A stretch of DNA of 64,000 nucleotides from Cranoglanis bouderius (GCA_023630585.1 CM042551.1:18320001-18384000), one strand, 5' to 3'. Positions 37,714 through 51,040 are shown, numbered from the stretch's first letter. Notes: a model not told the origin generated them from the letters alone. Made by a program: numbers and translations.

Positions 37714-40700
37714 CATAAGTTCTGTCTTCCAAATGGCTTATCCTATCCCATTTGCATTTTACATTTCCAGCATTTACAGAGGTAACATCTCACTACAGTA
37801 GTTAAAGAAATAAAAATAAATAAAAAATTGTTAAGGAACTAATTGCATGCTTATGTAGTATGTGATACATGATATCGCTTGCATTACTATCACTATCACT
37901 ATAACTATTATATGTTGTTACACCCAAACACAGGTGAGCTCAGGTGAGGAAATGCTTACCTAAAACATATTTTGGAGATTCCATTGTGGTTTTAATGACA
38001 TTTGGGATCTGGGCATAGCAGTGTTAACATTTGATATGTAACAGCATGTTAACAAAAACGTTAGAGGTGCAGCAATTGATATCTGAAAATATGACTCTGA
38101 GATTTAAAAGTAATTTCTAGTATTGTTATTAACCTTTGGTCTTCATCCCAAAGCTGTAAAAATCGGATAATTTTAGTAAATCAGCAACCCTAAAGTTTAT
38201 CCGAGGATCGTACATAACACAGAACTTTTCCGAGTCACGGACATGAGACACATTCAGTTATGGGAATAGTTATATGTTAACAGCGCTAGTTAATGTGTAT
38301 CCTTAGAAGTCTATAAAAAAAATTCACTCTCTTTAAATCACTTGATTTCCTTCACATCCTGAAATGACTTTACAATTGTTCTGATACTGTTACAAAGTCC
38401 AGTAAAAAGTTTTATTTTATTTTATTTTCAGTTTTGGTTCCTGCAAGCATAATACATCACAAGATAATGTAATAAAGGTTATTGTAATGTGCTTAATCAC
38501 ACTGTAAGCAGATGACATCATAGGTGACTGAATTTATTGGCCTGCTGTCATGGGCCGGGTCACGTACCAAAGCATTCCTGTTTTATGGAGCCTGTGTTTG
38601 GAACTGAAAATTGCTCCTGCTGATAAAGATGCACCAAAGTGCTATAGCTGTCTCATCGGACAAAACCTTTGGAATTATGTATAAGGAATTACATGTGTGG
38701 AGTGTTTATTGTTAACCCCTTACTGTCTCATTACAAACCCTTATACAGGGCATCTGAAAAGTCAGTAACCAGTGAGAGTAATGCTACATATGCTTAGTTT
38801 TGTATTTATTATTCACAACATATGCTCTACATGTTCATCCTTATACTTAATCATTTTCTCAGCTGATGTATTATGAAAAAAAGAAAGAAAACCAGAAAAT
38901 CCTTAATATTCTAACATTTGTGCAAACATAGTACATTTTGTGTTCCAGCATCCACTTTTAAAACATAGCCCTTATTGTACTTATTTGTATTTTTAGCTGC
39001 TCATGTATTTTTATATTCATTACATGACTTGAGGTCAACATCCAACTTTCTCTTTTGTGTTAAAAGCTCTCTTTTGTGTTAAGGTGATAGAGTTTGGTGA
39101 TACGTATGTTAATGTTGTGTGTAAGTTTCAGTTTGAGACTAATTCAAGATTGAAGATTCAAGATCTTTATTGTCATCTGTACTTGGTACAATGAAATTCT
39201 TATTTTGTCCATTCCTCTCAAGAAAAGCAGGGTAAAAAAAAGGGCATAAGAAACAATATAATACAAGACAATACACGATAAAATTTTACACAGTCTGATA
39301 TAATAAGAGACAACACGCTATAAGAACAATAAAAATAAGAAACCATATAAACCAATATATATATATATAATTTATTTATTTATTTATTTCAAGGATGCAT
39401 TTGGGTGTTGCATGTTATTGATTGTGAGAAAATAATATAGTTAAAAAAAATTGGAGAATTACTTTTATTTTGAGTAAAGGTATATGGTTTCTCCAATACT
39501 CTTCTTCAATTCTCCATCATTTTTGCCCATTCTTCTGAAGGTGCCAATAATTATGGCATTGATTGTACATGCATACAGATTTTTATATTTGTATGCATAT
39601 TTAAGGACTTATTTTAATATTTCAGTTGTTGGTCATGGCATTTATATAATTTTTTTTGTAAAATATGTAACGTAATATTTGAGATATACCGTATTATTTC
39701 CTGAGCTGTCAAAATAAGTGAACCAGAATGAATATTGTATTCTGGTCATTTTACTTGATATTGCTTTTTCTTTCTTTTTTTTTTTTTTGAAGCCATTCTC
39801 ATTTTATCAAAGTGTCAGTGTGTACTATGTCTACGCATTTGACATGTCTTCATCTCTACAAGTTTAGTATCAGAAAGAGAAAATGGAAAAATACAATGTG
39901 ATTTGCTTACTAAACCTATATGTTGTACATGCATAAGGTAACAAATAACATTAGTATTAGTATTAAATCCCTTCATTCTGCAATTTCTCTCAAGATTATT
40001 AGCTGCTTTATAAAGGTACAGGTACTTATACTGAAATTGCACCTGTCACATCATTTGTCTAGATGTTGCAAGGCCACTCAACAGGTAGCTGATTGGCAGC
40101 TACAGCTGCCAGTCATGAACTCTGTCAAACCTGCTAATAAATAGTTTCTTCTGAGACTGTGGATTGGAAGAACAAAGCAAGAACAGTGTTAAATGCAACC
40201 ATGTGGCCATCCTTGGGATATTATTAAGCCAAATGACTTTCAAAGGACATAATTCTTGCTAAGCTACTGCCCAAAACAATGCTTTGTAAGAGCTCCAGAG
40301 TAAAAGATTAACTTGGGTTTTGAACAATTACCAAATACTTCTCCAATCTGTGCGATCTTGCCAAACCACCAACTTTGTTCCAAATGCCTCCATTTTCTCT
40401 TACCCTCTTGATTGTTTCCAAGTGGTTGGTCAGAGTCCTTGCCCTGAGTTAGTATGCACTCGTGGCCATGTGTTGGCTCGCAGTGGGGGGCCCAGTGATC
40501 AAAGCCAGGCCTCAGGAAGGGCAAGGATAGGGTTGAGTTTGCAGCTGCTGATGCCATCTGATTTGAATGCTGGCCGAGTGGACCTTATGCTATTCAGTGG
40601 GCCAAATATGGAAGGCCTGATACTCTGTGGAAGGTTTGCAAACCTGTCACAATCACAAGTCCAGTGTTTTGTTTTGTACATGTTGCATACTAGAATATAT

Positions 40701-41009
40701 GTATATAATATATATTTGGGTGCTGCTCAAGACAGAACAGTATCATTATGGGATACACACATCAGTAATAATGCTGCATATAGAAAAAAACATTTCACAA
40801 AACAATTGATTTGGCGTATAGGCAAGTACCCTATGTAGAAATGAGTATTCAGTGAAATATGGTGAGCAGTGTCTTTCAAATACTAAAGCTAATATAGACA
40901 TGTCAAATGCACAGACACATTGATAAAATGGGATGGGTAAAAAAAAGCTATACCAAGTAAAATCAACCATACTGGAGTGTATCCAGATACTCCACTTTTC
41001 TATGATTTT
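37714..41009. other. Intergenic with a LINE-tail fragment
   Basis: TTCAAGATCTTTATTGTCAT near 39146-39170, with ACAATGAAATTCTT after it, is a typical fish LINE-tail motif. A more even-composition block at 40260-40680 carries overlapping frames but no domain. Otherwise no feature. Confidence 0.45.
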
Positions 41010-42482
41010 GGTTTATATTTATCAATTAACAAAATGAAAAGTGAGTGAACAGAAGAAAAATCTACATCAAATCAATATTTGGTGTGACCACCCTTTGCCT
41101 TCAAAACAGCATCAATTCTTCTAGGTAAACTTGCACACAGTTTTTGAAAGAACTCGGCAGGTAGTTTGGCCCAAATATCTTGGATAACCGACCACAGTTC
41201 TTCTGTGGATTTAGGCAGCCTCAGTTGCTTCTCTCTCTTCATGTAATCCCAGACAGACTCAATGATGTTGAGATCAGGGCTCTGTGGGGGCCATACCATC
41301 ACTTCCAGGACTCCTTGTTCTTCTTCACGCTGAAGATAGTTCTTAATGACTTTCGCTGTATGTTTGGGGTCGTTGTCATGCTGCAGAATAAATTTGGGGC
41401 CAATCAGATGCCTCCCTGATGGTATTGCATGATGGATAAGTATCTGCCTGTACTTCTCAGCATTGAGGAGACCATTAATTCTGACCAAATACCAAACTCC
41501 ATTTGCAGAAATGCAGCCCCAAACTTGCAAGGAGCCTCCACCATGCTTCACTGTTGCCTTCAGACACTCATTTGTGTACCGCTCTCCAGCCCTTCGGCAA
41601 ACAGACTGCCTTCTGCTACGGCCCAATATGTCAAATTTTGACTCCTCAGTCCAGAGCACCTGCTGCCATTTTTCTGCATGACAGTTCCTGTGTTTTCCTA
41701 CATAGTTGAGTCGCTTGGTCTTGTTTCCATGTCAGAGGTATGGCTTTTTGGCCGCAAGTCTTCCATGAAGGCCACTTCTTACAGGACTTCTCCGGACAGT
41801 AGATGGGTGTACCAGGGTCCCACTGGTTTCTGCCAGGTCTGAGCTGATGGCACTGCTGGACATCTTCCAATTGTGAAGGGATGTAAGCCTGATCTGTCTT
41901 TCATCTGCTGCAGTAAGTTTCCTTGGCCGATCACTGCGTCTATGGTCCTCAACGTTGCCCGTTTCTTTGTGCTTCTTCAAAAGAGCTTGGACAGCACATC
42001 TGGAAACCCCTGTCTGCCTTGAAATTTCTGCCTGGGAGAGACCTTGCTGATGCAGTATAACTACCTTCTGCCTTGTTGCTGTGCTCAGTCTTGCCATGGT
42101 GTATGAACTTTTACAGTAAACTGTCTTCAGCAACCTCACCTTGTTAGCTGAGTTTGGCTGTTCCTCACCCAGTTTTATTCCTCCTACACAGCTGTTTCTG
42201 TTTCAGTTAATGAGTGTGTTTCAACCTACATATTGAATTGATGATCATGAGCACCTGTTTGGTATAATTGTTTAATCATACACCTGACTATATGCCTACA
42301 AAATCCCTGTGCAAGTGTACCTAGAAGAATTGATGCTGTTTTGAAGGTGGTCACACCGGTGACCAATCAAATATTGATTTGATGTAGATTTCGCTTCTGT
42401 TCACTCACTTTGCATTTTGTTAATTGATAAATATAAACTATTAACATGTCTATTTTTGAAAGCATTCTTACTTTACAGCTTT
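41010..42482 (-). mobile_element. Tc1-like transposon, degraded ends
   Basis: Inverted arms at 41010-41140 and about 42300-42446 share GTTTATATTTATCAATTAAC and ACATCAAATCAATATTTG. The right side extends to a TTTGAAAGCATTCTTACTTTA motif with no left partner, and then meets a long (TA)n array at 42490. The outermost termini are therefore lost on both sides, the right one at the microsatellite. It is read on the - strand. Confidence 0.85.
41072..42097 (-). pseudogene. Tc1 transposase, frameshifted, first catalytic Asp replaced
   Basis: From ATG 42097 (MARLSTATRQK) the N-terminal half has a paired-type helix-turn-helix (LSQAEISRQTGVSRCAVQAL) and a basic linker. The frame ends at a stop at 41732, and the catalytic half resumes in another frame from about 41665. 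The catalytic region reads LWTEESKF where the family has an Asp followed by Glu, so the first catalytic Asp (codon about 41645-41647) is Glu here. The second Asp (QHDNDPKHTA) and the Glu (SPDLNIIESVWD) are kept, ending GGHTKY at 41072. Inactive on two counts. Confidence 0.9.
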
Positions 42483-42487
42483 TTTTT

Positions 42488-42489
<2 letters not shown>

Positions 42490-42575
<86 letters not shown>

Positions 42576-42590
42576 GTGTGTGTGTATGTG
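42490..42590. repeat. (TA)n with (TG)n tail
   Basis: About 40 TA units followed by TG units, abutting the Tc1 right end. Confidence 0.97.
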
Positions 42591-43090
42591 AACTATGGAT
42601 TATCACTCTTGAGTGTTTACTCAGACTCACTGGTCCTGGATGTGCCAGACACTTTTGTGAAACTTCACTACAGTAGGCAGGATACTGTATATGACTCACA
42701 TCTTAATTCATTTCTCAACACTTCTACCTCCAGCATGAAGGGCTTTAGAATTTGCTTTTGAGTCCACCATATTAACACAATATGTTACTGTTTCTATAGT
42801 AACAGCTCATACACAGGGACCAGTATGGGAGATGCTCCACGTTATCTAAGACTAATAAACAGATTTAAAAAGCTGCTGTCTTTTAAAAAGTGAAACCTAT
42901 CATCATTGATGTGGAGGCGTTTATTTATTTAACATTTATGGAAAGAGTCTCAGGTGTCAGGGCCTTATAACAATGACAGTGCTTTGTAGTTTCCCAGCAT
43001 TTGAAAGTCTTCAGGATGGAGACGTTTACTGGTTTCTGGCTCCTCTGTAAAATGACGAGCTGTGTTTTTTTTTTTGTTTGTTTGGTTTTT

Positions 43091-43154
<64 letters not shown>

Positions 43155-43810
43155 GTGAGGGAATGATTGTTTATCAGTCTGTACAGGATTTTTTTCCCTG
43201 ATTGTTGTGCCTAAAAATGCTTGATTTTGCTGTGGCTTTTTTCAAAATGTGTGATGCAATTTGAGAAGTTTTTTGTGCTTTTTTTTTTTTTTTTGCAGAA
43301 AACTACTTAAATTGGTGAACTTGCAATTGCAGGGTCTTTTGCAGTAATATTTGTTGGTAAATGAGACCTTTTAGCTATACTCATGTTCGATGCACGTGAA
43401 TCAAAGAGGGCTTTGGCTGAATATATGTCGTGATGACATCACATGACGCTTTTTGGCCCAAATCTGGTGTTTGCTTGATTTTGCATTAATTTCTGCGATC
43501 ACAAAATTGCGAAATCCTGGAGGGACTGGTTTATCACAGCTATAATGTGAGAACAAGAACTACCTTGTCTCTCGGACGTTCCACAACATTAAATCTTAAC
43601 TATAAACTGTTAAAATGCGTAACTTGTCATTCATGAATAAATTAAACATTGTTCTAATTGGCAAATTGCTGTGGTATAAGTGGAATAACACACTCCAGAC
43701 CGTACTGTTATACAAAAATAATCCACTCTGGAGTTATGTGACGCGTCACGATGTGAAACGGTGCATTATAACCACACGTTCTGTTGTGTGATATTCCTTA
43801 CAAAATAAAA
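42590..43810. repeat. Repeat family C, copy 1, split by a MITE and a (GA)n array
   Basis: Blocks at 42590-42665, 42930-43065 and 43540-43740 match, in order, blocks at 45335-45415, 44950-45110 and 45160-45490, though the relative block order differs. Shared motifs include CTATGGATTATNACTCTT and CTGGATGTGCC. It contains (GA)n at 43094-43150 and the MITE at 43175-43528. Confidence 0.5.
43175..43528 (+). mobile_element. MITE family A, complete copy with 6-bp target duplication
   Basis: 354 bp, begins CAGTCTGTACAGG and ends GGAGGGACTG. It is flanked by GTTTAT (43169-43174 and 43529-43534). With the copy at 425-799 this is the second independent 6-bp duplication, both beginning GTT. Confidence 0.82.
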
Positions 43811-44296
43811 TGCTCAGGTTCACTGCATTCCCCTGACCTCCTGGCTACAAATTGTACAAACTATACTAAATCATAAACAGTGCTTTTATGAACTGACTTC
43901 ACATAACTGACTTTAAGCTAAAATACTCTAATTTTAGTGAGTAATCCTTATTCTCAATGATAAATACTTACTATCTTACTACTTTTCTAAAGGGGATCCA
44001 ACTGGGCCTTTGCAGTAAAGCAAACCCTCTGCCAGGTTGTATATAGATGCTTTAATGGTTCTCCCATAAGGACAAACTCAGGAACACTTTAGGGTGCTAG
44101 AACCTATTTTCCAAAGAATATTTAACACAATATTACAAAAAAATGGCAAATGTGCTATTTAATTACTATAAGACTGTAAAATCCCCACAGGTGCACTTTA
44201 CATCAGAATACTAGAGGTTGCCAGGGGTATATTGATATACAGTATATTAATATGTTAGAAAGTGTTTACTACAAAAATATGTTTGGAATAGAGAAT

Positions 44297-44397
<101 letters not shown>

Positions 44398-44502
44398 GTT
44401 TTTTACAAAATGTATGTGCAGTTATAATCACTATTCTTTATGTATTTCACATGATCTGTTACTTTCCAGACATAAAAACACTCATTCATATCTCTGTTTC
44501 AG

Positions 44503-44700
44503 ATACGAATGGATACAATAAACAACCAGGAATGGCAGAATTCTCTGTGGATAGTAAACTTTCTAACTTGGAGAAAGCAGAAGATGCCGTCTTTACTGGC
44601 ACTTGATCTCATTTCTGGACTAGAGATGGTCTCTTTTGCCAGTGAATGGACATTCGGGGGAAGCCTGCCAATGCAAGACAGAAGCATCAACTTCCCCCAG
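44503..44700 (+). other. Exon-like segment, 198 nt, fully open in phase
   Basis: TCTCTGTTTCAG (ends 44502) and CCCCCAG|GTGAGG (44700/44701) are good splice sites. The 198 nt between them are open as 66 codons from the first base, starting IRMDTINNQEWQNSLW. I recognise no family. It lies between two copies of repeat family C, so it may belong to a repeat; otherwise it could be an exon of an unknown or lineage-specific transcript. Confidence 0.3.
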
Positions 44701-44939
44701 GTGAGGTATTTTACATTCAATTTTATAGATGCAGTTTTTTAAATATCGCTAGATTATGTGAATTATGTTGTTTGAACACTAGCACTTACCCCAACCCTTA
44801 TGTTTAGATATGGATCTCTCTGTGATTTTTCTACCGCTACTGTATCTAGCAATAACTTGTTAATAGCAATGACACAATAATTATTTGTGTCATTTTTATA
44901 GTAAAAACTCACAGATTCTTTAATAAAGACAATTGTTGA

Positions 44940-45570
44940 TATGGTGAAGCTTTCTGTTTGGAGAGCTTATTGTTCATTTCTGGAAGGAGTCTCGGTGTGT
45001 GATTATCAGTGCTTTGCAACAGTCAGTAACCTTTCCGCTTATGGCAGAGTCTTCAGGACAGAGCTTTTTGCACTTTCCTGTTTCTCTGTAACATAACAAG
45101 CTATTTAAAAAAAATTGTATTAACTTCAAGAGTGCAAAATAAAGAGGTTGGTGAGAGAATTACTGTTTATAGCTACTCTAACATAACTGATAACAGAAAC
45201 TAACTTATCTCACGGACGTTTCACAGCCTTGAACGTAACTATAAACGGTTAAAAATTGCAATGCATTGTTTCTTAAAGAATTAAATATTGTACTTGTTGG
45301 TAAATCAATGTGGTTTATAATCTCTATATATGTGAAAACTATGGATTATTACTCTTAAAGGTTTGTTGAAAGTCACTGTTCCTGGATGTGCCGAACACTT
45401 GTGAAACAGAATAAGGGGAAGGAAAACCCATGTTGGGCATGCTGTTATAGGAAAATAATAGGAAAATAATCCACTTTGGGGTAGTAACAGTAACTCCACT
45501 TTGTGTTGGGCCTCATCACATCACCCAGTAGTGGATTATTTTCCTAAAACAGTATGCCCTGTTGTGGTAA
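44940..45570. repeat. Repeat family C, copy 2, with a hairpin
   Basis: Matches parts of 42590-43740. It ends in an inverted repeat: GGGCATGCTGTTATAGGAAA (from 45435) pairs with the segment 45531-45559 (GTGGATTATTTTCC...GCCC) across a spacer of about 56 nt. The left arm carries an extra tandem AGGAAAATAAT. Confidence 0.5.
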
Positions 45571-46355
45571 CATCTTTGGAGATGTCGATATTGATGTTGC
45601 ATCTTATCTGTAGGCCTGAGAAAGTGGAAGTTTTATGCCACAAGATGTTGCCACTTAGCTAACTCACAAATGTCACTGCTGTAAATTGTGAATGCATATA
45701 TCTGCTAAATGCGAATTTGATTGTGATTGAATGTGATTGTTTTGGCGCACACTAGCTTACAGATAACCTTAAGGCTAACATATTCATACTAAAAGCCACA
45801 AAACTTCCATTTTTATTTCATGGGGACTTAAAGGCTTTAAGGTTTCCCAAATTGGGGTTTGTGTTCCCCTAGAGGATTGTGGTGAAATTGCAGGGGGTTC
45901 ATAAGATTGATAGAAATTAAGATATTTCACAAACTGAAAAGTAACAAGCTTTAACTGCCATGTTTTGCCATTTATTACAAAAGTTTCACTTAATCTTAGC
46001 CTCCTTAAAGTCTCAAAGGTTACTTAAGGCAAATAATTTAGGTTGAAGGGGCTCCTCTGACAAAAACGTTTGGGAACCTCTGGTTTAACTCTTTTACGCA
46101 TAGTGTCCACACTACAGTCAATGTAAGGTTGTTTTTAGGAAAATACAAGAATTAAATCACTTCCAAATCACTTGAGAGAATTAACCAAATTTAACATTTA
46201 AAACTCAGGACTCCACTGGGCTTTTTTTTTTTATTTTTATTTTTTTACAAACTTTTTTTTTTTTAATTGAAGAGTTTTTAACCTCTGCACAACTGCATAA
46301 ATTTTGTGCATATCTAGAGTATTGCTGTATTTTCTTTACAAATTATATTTTGGTC

Positions 46356-46406
<51 letters not shown>

Positions 46407-46614
46407 ATATTATTATTACATATTATTACATATTATTAACTTTAGGTTAATAGTTTTGAACTGAACTAAACTAAAGTTTTAAACTAAACTTTAATAGTTT
46501 TGACCTAAATGTTCACAATTTTTGTTTATAAACACAGTGGATTTTTTAAAATTTATTTAATGTGTAATGTTTTACCATTTTTTTACTCATGGCATTTCTA
46601 CACTTGGGCAATTC

Positions 46615-46660
<46 letters not shown>

Positions 46661-47510
46661 AGTATAAGTGATATTTCAAAAAATGTCAAATTTCATATGT
46701 CGTGCAATTTCGAGTAATAATAAAAAATGAAAGAATCTGGATATATTTTAAAATAATTTATGCATGAAAGGGTTAAGGTGTCTAGAAATGACTAAGGTTG
46801 TTTGTACTGTGATAGCTGTTAGCGAACGTGTGGCTCCCTTGTGGTAAATAAGTTTCCAATTTATGAGGTATGATTTTGCATGCAGCTGTTTCAGCAGTTG
46901 CAGACTGCAGTTTTCAGATGAGCTGATCTGTTAAAGTCATAAAGCGAAAGAATGACATTCTGCATTCCCCACGTCTTTGATCTTTTCACTATAAGGGCAC
47001 GAGATTACTTGCTTGATTATATCCAGGTGTTGAGTAATAACTTATGCAGGTTCAGAGCACACAGAAGAGAGAAGCCCTCATTCTCAAGGACCACTAAATG
47101 TTACAAAGCACCTGAAATACTTCTAGGCTCACTGTGAACTTTGACATACATCACAGAGGACCTTAAATCGCTAACTTGCAAATATGTACAAAATAAGCAA
47201 AGACCTATTTTATGTGCGAGCTGAAGTTAATCTTTTTATTCTCTGCTCACCCATAGCTTAAATTGAAACAATTCATGTATCTACCCTTTTTGTGTGTATG
47301 GGAATAACAAATTAACAACAAATCATCTTTTATGGAAGATTACATGCTTTGCATGTTTGTGCACATGTATCATGTTTGTTATTGTTTTAAGGTACAAAAC
47401 CAGGAAAACCATTTAAAAGACATGCAGGAGGCTTAGGCTACAACACACAGCATGAACTAATATAACAGCACTCCTAGTTCTATCTTTTTTTTTTACACTG
47501 TAGATATTTA
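45571..47510. other. Intergenic, AT-rich
   Basis: (TTA)n at 46359-46404 and (TTA)/(TTTA) at 46615-46660. No gene seen. Confidence 0.5.
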
Positions 47511-47514
47511 ACTG

Positions 47515-47735
47515 CTGGGCCATATTGCCACCTCCTCACATCACCAAGCTCCCCGGTTTGATCCTGAGCTCAGGTTTAATTCTGCACAGAGTTTTTACAC
47601 GGGTTTCTTACGGGTTCTCCGGTTTCCTCCCACCTAAACTGTTATGCTAAATTGGCCCTAGGTGCAAATGAGTTTGTGCGTGGTGCTCTGTGACGGACTC
47701 GCGTCCCATTCAGGAGTTGGTCCCCATTTCCTGTT
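47515..47735 (+). repeat. L2-like LINE tail fragment
   Basis: Contains CGGTTTCCTCCCACC, AAATTGGCCCTAGGTGCAAA and CGCGTCCCATTCAGG, the opposite orientation to the 13350 fragment. Confidence 0.6.
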
Positions 47736-47751
47736 ATTTATACTTACGGTA

Positions 47752-47900
47752 TTTGGCAGTCTTATTTAGACTTACATTTATCTCATTGAGCAGTTGAGGG
47801 TTCGGGGCCTTGCTCAAAAGCCCAGCAGTGGCAGTGCTGTGATTTGAACTCAAAACCTCCCAATCAGTAGACCAAAGTCTTAACCACTGAGCTATATGCC
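47752..47900 (-). repeat. SINE/LINE-tail-like repeat, diverged copy
   Basis: Shares GGGCCTTGCTCAA, GGCAGTG and a degenerate TTTGAACTCAAAACC with the element at 16797-17046. Confidence 0.5.
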
Positions 47901-47904
47901 TTAC

Positions 47905-48239
47905 AAGGTAGGTGAGGAGGCCTGGGGTGCAGTCGGTGTTCCAGTTTATCCCAGAGGTGTTCAGTGGAGTTGGGGTCAGGGGTCTCACGTTCTTCCACTC
48001 CAACCTTGGCACAGCGTGTCTTCACGGAGCTCACTTTGTGTATGGGGCATTGTCATGCTGGAACAGGTTTGGGCCTCTTAGTTCCATTGAAAGGAAATTG
48101 CAGGCTAATGCTACAGCATACGAAGACACCCTATACGATACAATTGCGTGCTTCCAACTTTGTGGCAACAGTTCAGGCAAGTCCCACATACTGTATGGGT
48201 GTAAAGGTCAGCCATCCACAAACCTCTGGCCATATAGTG
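47905..48239 (-). mobile_element. Tc1/mariner terminal fragment (CACTATATGGCC end)
   Basis: The right terminus, read inward, is CACTATATGGCCAGAGGTTT, followed outside by TA (48240-48241). Toward the left, the - strand frame keeps GINWNTDCTPGLL, which I recall from the C-terminal part of a fish Tc1-type transposase or its tail. The left portion is lost. It lies about 350 bp upstream of the axin1 CpG block. Confidence 0.65.
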
Positions 48240-48589
48240 TATAATATACTTACGCTAAAGTCACAGACAGTTTCCACTCTCAGATTCCATGCCTCAGGTT
48301 TCATTTGAAATATTAATTTTGCATACCTTTAAAGCTAAGTATAAGGTCATATACTGTACCTTAAATATTTTTTCGGGGTGCACTATATAAACGTGTGAAA
48401 GATACAGATTAAAGGCACGAAAGGTACAGGGTTTAGTTTTTTGTGATCGTATGTGAGCTGTGGGTCGGATTTATTAGGATGAGAATACATTTGTGAATAT
48501 TTGGGTGTGTTTAAATGATGGCTTGGACGCACACACACACACACACACACACATTTTCCTTCGTATTCCTTTTTTCTCTCTCCAGGCGG

Positions 48590-49104
48590 CAGTGTGATTT
48601 GTGAACGCGCGCGGCGCTACACATCACTCGCTGTTACACACACACACACACACACGGATTGAGGCACAGGAGTGAGAGACTGCTATGGAAAGGTGGAGAA
48701 CGCACTGTTTCCTTTGTTATTTTTAAAGTCCGACGCTCGCACCTATGACACGCTTCGCATGTAGCCGCACATCGCCGCGCGGTTCCCGATGCGCTCCACA
48801 ACGCAAAGTGGCTTCGCACAGGTACAGATACAGAGCACTTTTCTTCTTCTTCTCTTTCCTTCCTCCCTCCCTGGCTCAAGGAGCTCGGGGTTTTGCGCTA
48901 GCGAGAGATGAAACGTGCCTTGCTTGAATTGTATGCGAGGTTTTAATCGAGGCGCACCTTTTTATTTTCTGGTCGACGCGACAGGGAACACGTGTTTGGG
49001 TTCTTTCTTTCTTTTTTTTTTTTTAAAGACGCGCCGGATTAAGTGTTGAAATCAATGTTTTAAAGTTGCACACACTTAGTCGCTCGACTGCGGAAGGGCC
49101 TGGT

Positions 49105-49144
<40 letters not shown>

Positions 49145-49600
49145 GAGAGTTTGTTTCTCCTCTTCCCCTCCCCCATCAATTACTGTGCTTGTGGAGACTC
49201 CGAGGCCAAAGACATGAATGCAGTGAATGTGGGTCTCACTTCAAAGCGCCCGGGAGCTGGGAGGGGAGAGCAGGGAGTGCTGTAATGTCGTCGGGGAAAA
49301 GAGCAACAAAGTATCGGGAGTCTTTTAAGGGAATAAAATAATAATAAAATAAATAAAAATTAAAAAATTAAAAACCCCGGACGCGCTGTGTGTTCGTCTG
49401 TATCCCACTCGCTCTGGATCTGGAGTCGTGTTTTTACATTAGTAGCTTAGCGCGTCCTTAACAGCGTTCGCGTGCGCTACTACACGCGAAACAAGAATCC
49501 AAAAAAGAATCATATCAAGTTAACGAGCTAGCTAGCTAGTTTACCGTGTTATCCGGTTAGCCACATTAGCAACCTCGGCTAAGCGCTCGAATGCTTGTAT
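48590..49600 (+). promoter_or_regulatory. axin1: axin1 CpG island, promoter and 5' untranslated region
   Basis: Dense CpG (CGCGCGCGGCGC near 48605, CCGCACATCGCCGCGCGG near 48764, GACGCGCCGG near 49028, GCGTTCGCGTGCGC near 49464), in contrast to flanking AT-rich DNA. It lies 1.4-2.4 kb upstream of the axin1 start codon on the same strand. Microsatellites (CA)n at 48529-48553 and 48636-48655 and (CT)n(GT)n at 49105-49143 are embedded. No TATA box is evident, as expected of a CpG promoter. The transcription start cannot be placed by eye. Confidence 0.7.
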
Positions 49601-49657
49601 GAGTTTGAGACATAGCAAGCTGGTCCTTTTTTCTGTTTCCCTTTTCTTTCTTTCCTT

Positions 49658-49694
<37 letters not shown>

Positions 49695-49950
49695 ACCGCG
49701 TTGTCCAAGCTATTATCACCAGAAACGTTGAAATAACTCCTCTGAGATGAAGCTAGCTTTGTTTGCGGCTAACTTGGCTAGCAGGCTGGCTAGTTTAGCA
49801 CCTGGAATTCAAACACTTATTGTTTGGACAGTTATAATCCTACTTCGAGAAAGATAGAGAGTCTGTCTAGCTATCCCCCTTAAATTTCTTTATAAATACT
49901 GTACAATAGAAAAAAACAACAACGCCATTTTGTTGGGATTCTGGTGCTCT

Positions 49951-50946
49951 GTAAGTAAGGCTAGTTCATTTGAAGCTTATTGTTTTTTTTTGTCTTTTTT
50001 GTTTTGTTTTTTTTTTTTGTTGTTGTTGTTTTGTTTTTATGATCCCAGGAAGTTTTATTCTCTGACTTGATATGATCAGGTTTATGAGAAGGTCTTCTCA
50101 GTTTGCAGGTAGTGGTGCAGTAGTTTGAAGGTAGATCTTGAAAGGAAAGTATGGTAGTTGAATATCAGATAGAGCTCTTTGAGATAGTGCTTCAGAGATC
50201 AGATACGGATCTAACTATCGTGAGGTGTTTGAAGACGGTTTAAAACTTCAGATAGTTTTTTTTTTTTTTTTTTTTTAATGTTTTATTTTACAAAGCAGGG
50301 AGCAACTTCAGGACGGTCACAATTGGAGCAGTTTATGACAAGGAGCTTAAGGAGTGTGTGTGGTTCCTCTGTATCTAATCTATCTGTAACAGTTTTGTTA
50401 TAATAGCACCACTACTTTGAGATGTGTACCTTAAATAGCTACATTTCTAAGCAAAATCTAGCCTATTACTCACACATTTTTGTGTTCTGATTGGTCTGGA
50501 TGTTGCCACATTACACACCAAAAAAAAGGATAATCCCTGTCTACAGGCCGCTGGAGACAAGAAACCGGATTCAAGGTGAATAAATCCAGATAAGAAATGA
50601 TGTTTTATCTTGCACACGATTGTTAGAAAGTCCTGTGTGCTTCAGTATGACTGCCAGTGTCGGTTGGCTTTTGTTTAAATGGTTGGTTTTATATATATAG
50701 GTTTCCTGATAATCGTCTTCGCTTCGTGATCTTATCTCTTATCGTTCAGAACATTTATTACGCACAGCTCGTTGAATGCTTGATTAAGATACCATGCTGC
50801 ACGTTATATGGTGTCGTGGCACGGCTTGTCATTTGTCAACAGTTTTTAACAACTTTCTGTAAAAGCGGAAGTGGTTCGGTGGTTATTTTTATTACTGAGA
50901 TTTTTTATCTTACTTACCTCCTATTTTCATATTTTTTTTGTTTTAG
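49951..50946 (+). other. axin1: Candidate intron within the axin1 5' untranslated region
   Basis: The donor CT|GTAAGTAAG (49951) and the acceptor TTTTTTTTGTTTTAG (ends 50946) would join a leader exon from the CpG block to the coding exon. A second AG at 50963 (TTTCACAG) is an alternative. CAG|GTACAG at 48821/48822 is an alternative donor. Poly-T tracts at 49660-49687 and 50260-50276 lie outside or inside this intron. Confidence 0.35.
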
Positions 50947-51040
50947 GAGGAATTATTTCACAGTGGCATTAGAGGCAATCTGGATCTGATCGTTCCGGAG
51001 CGTGGGCTGAGCTGGGAACGGGTGCATGGACGTAGTAAGG

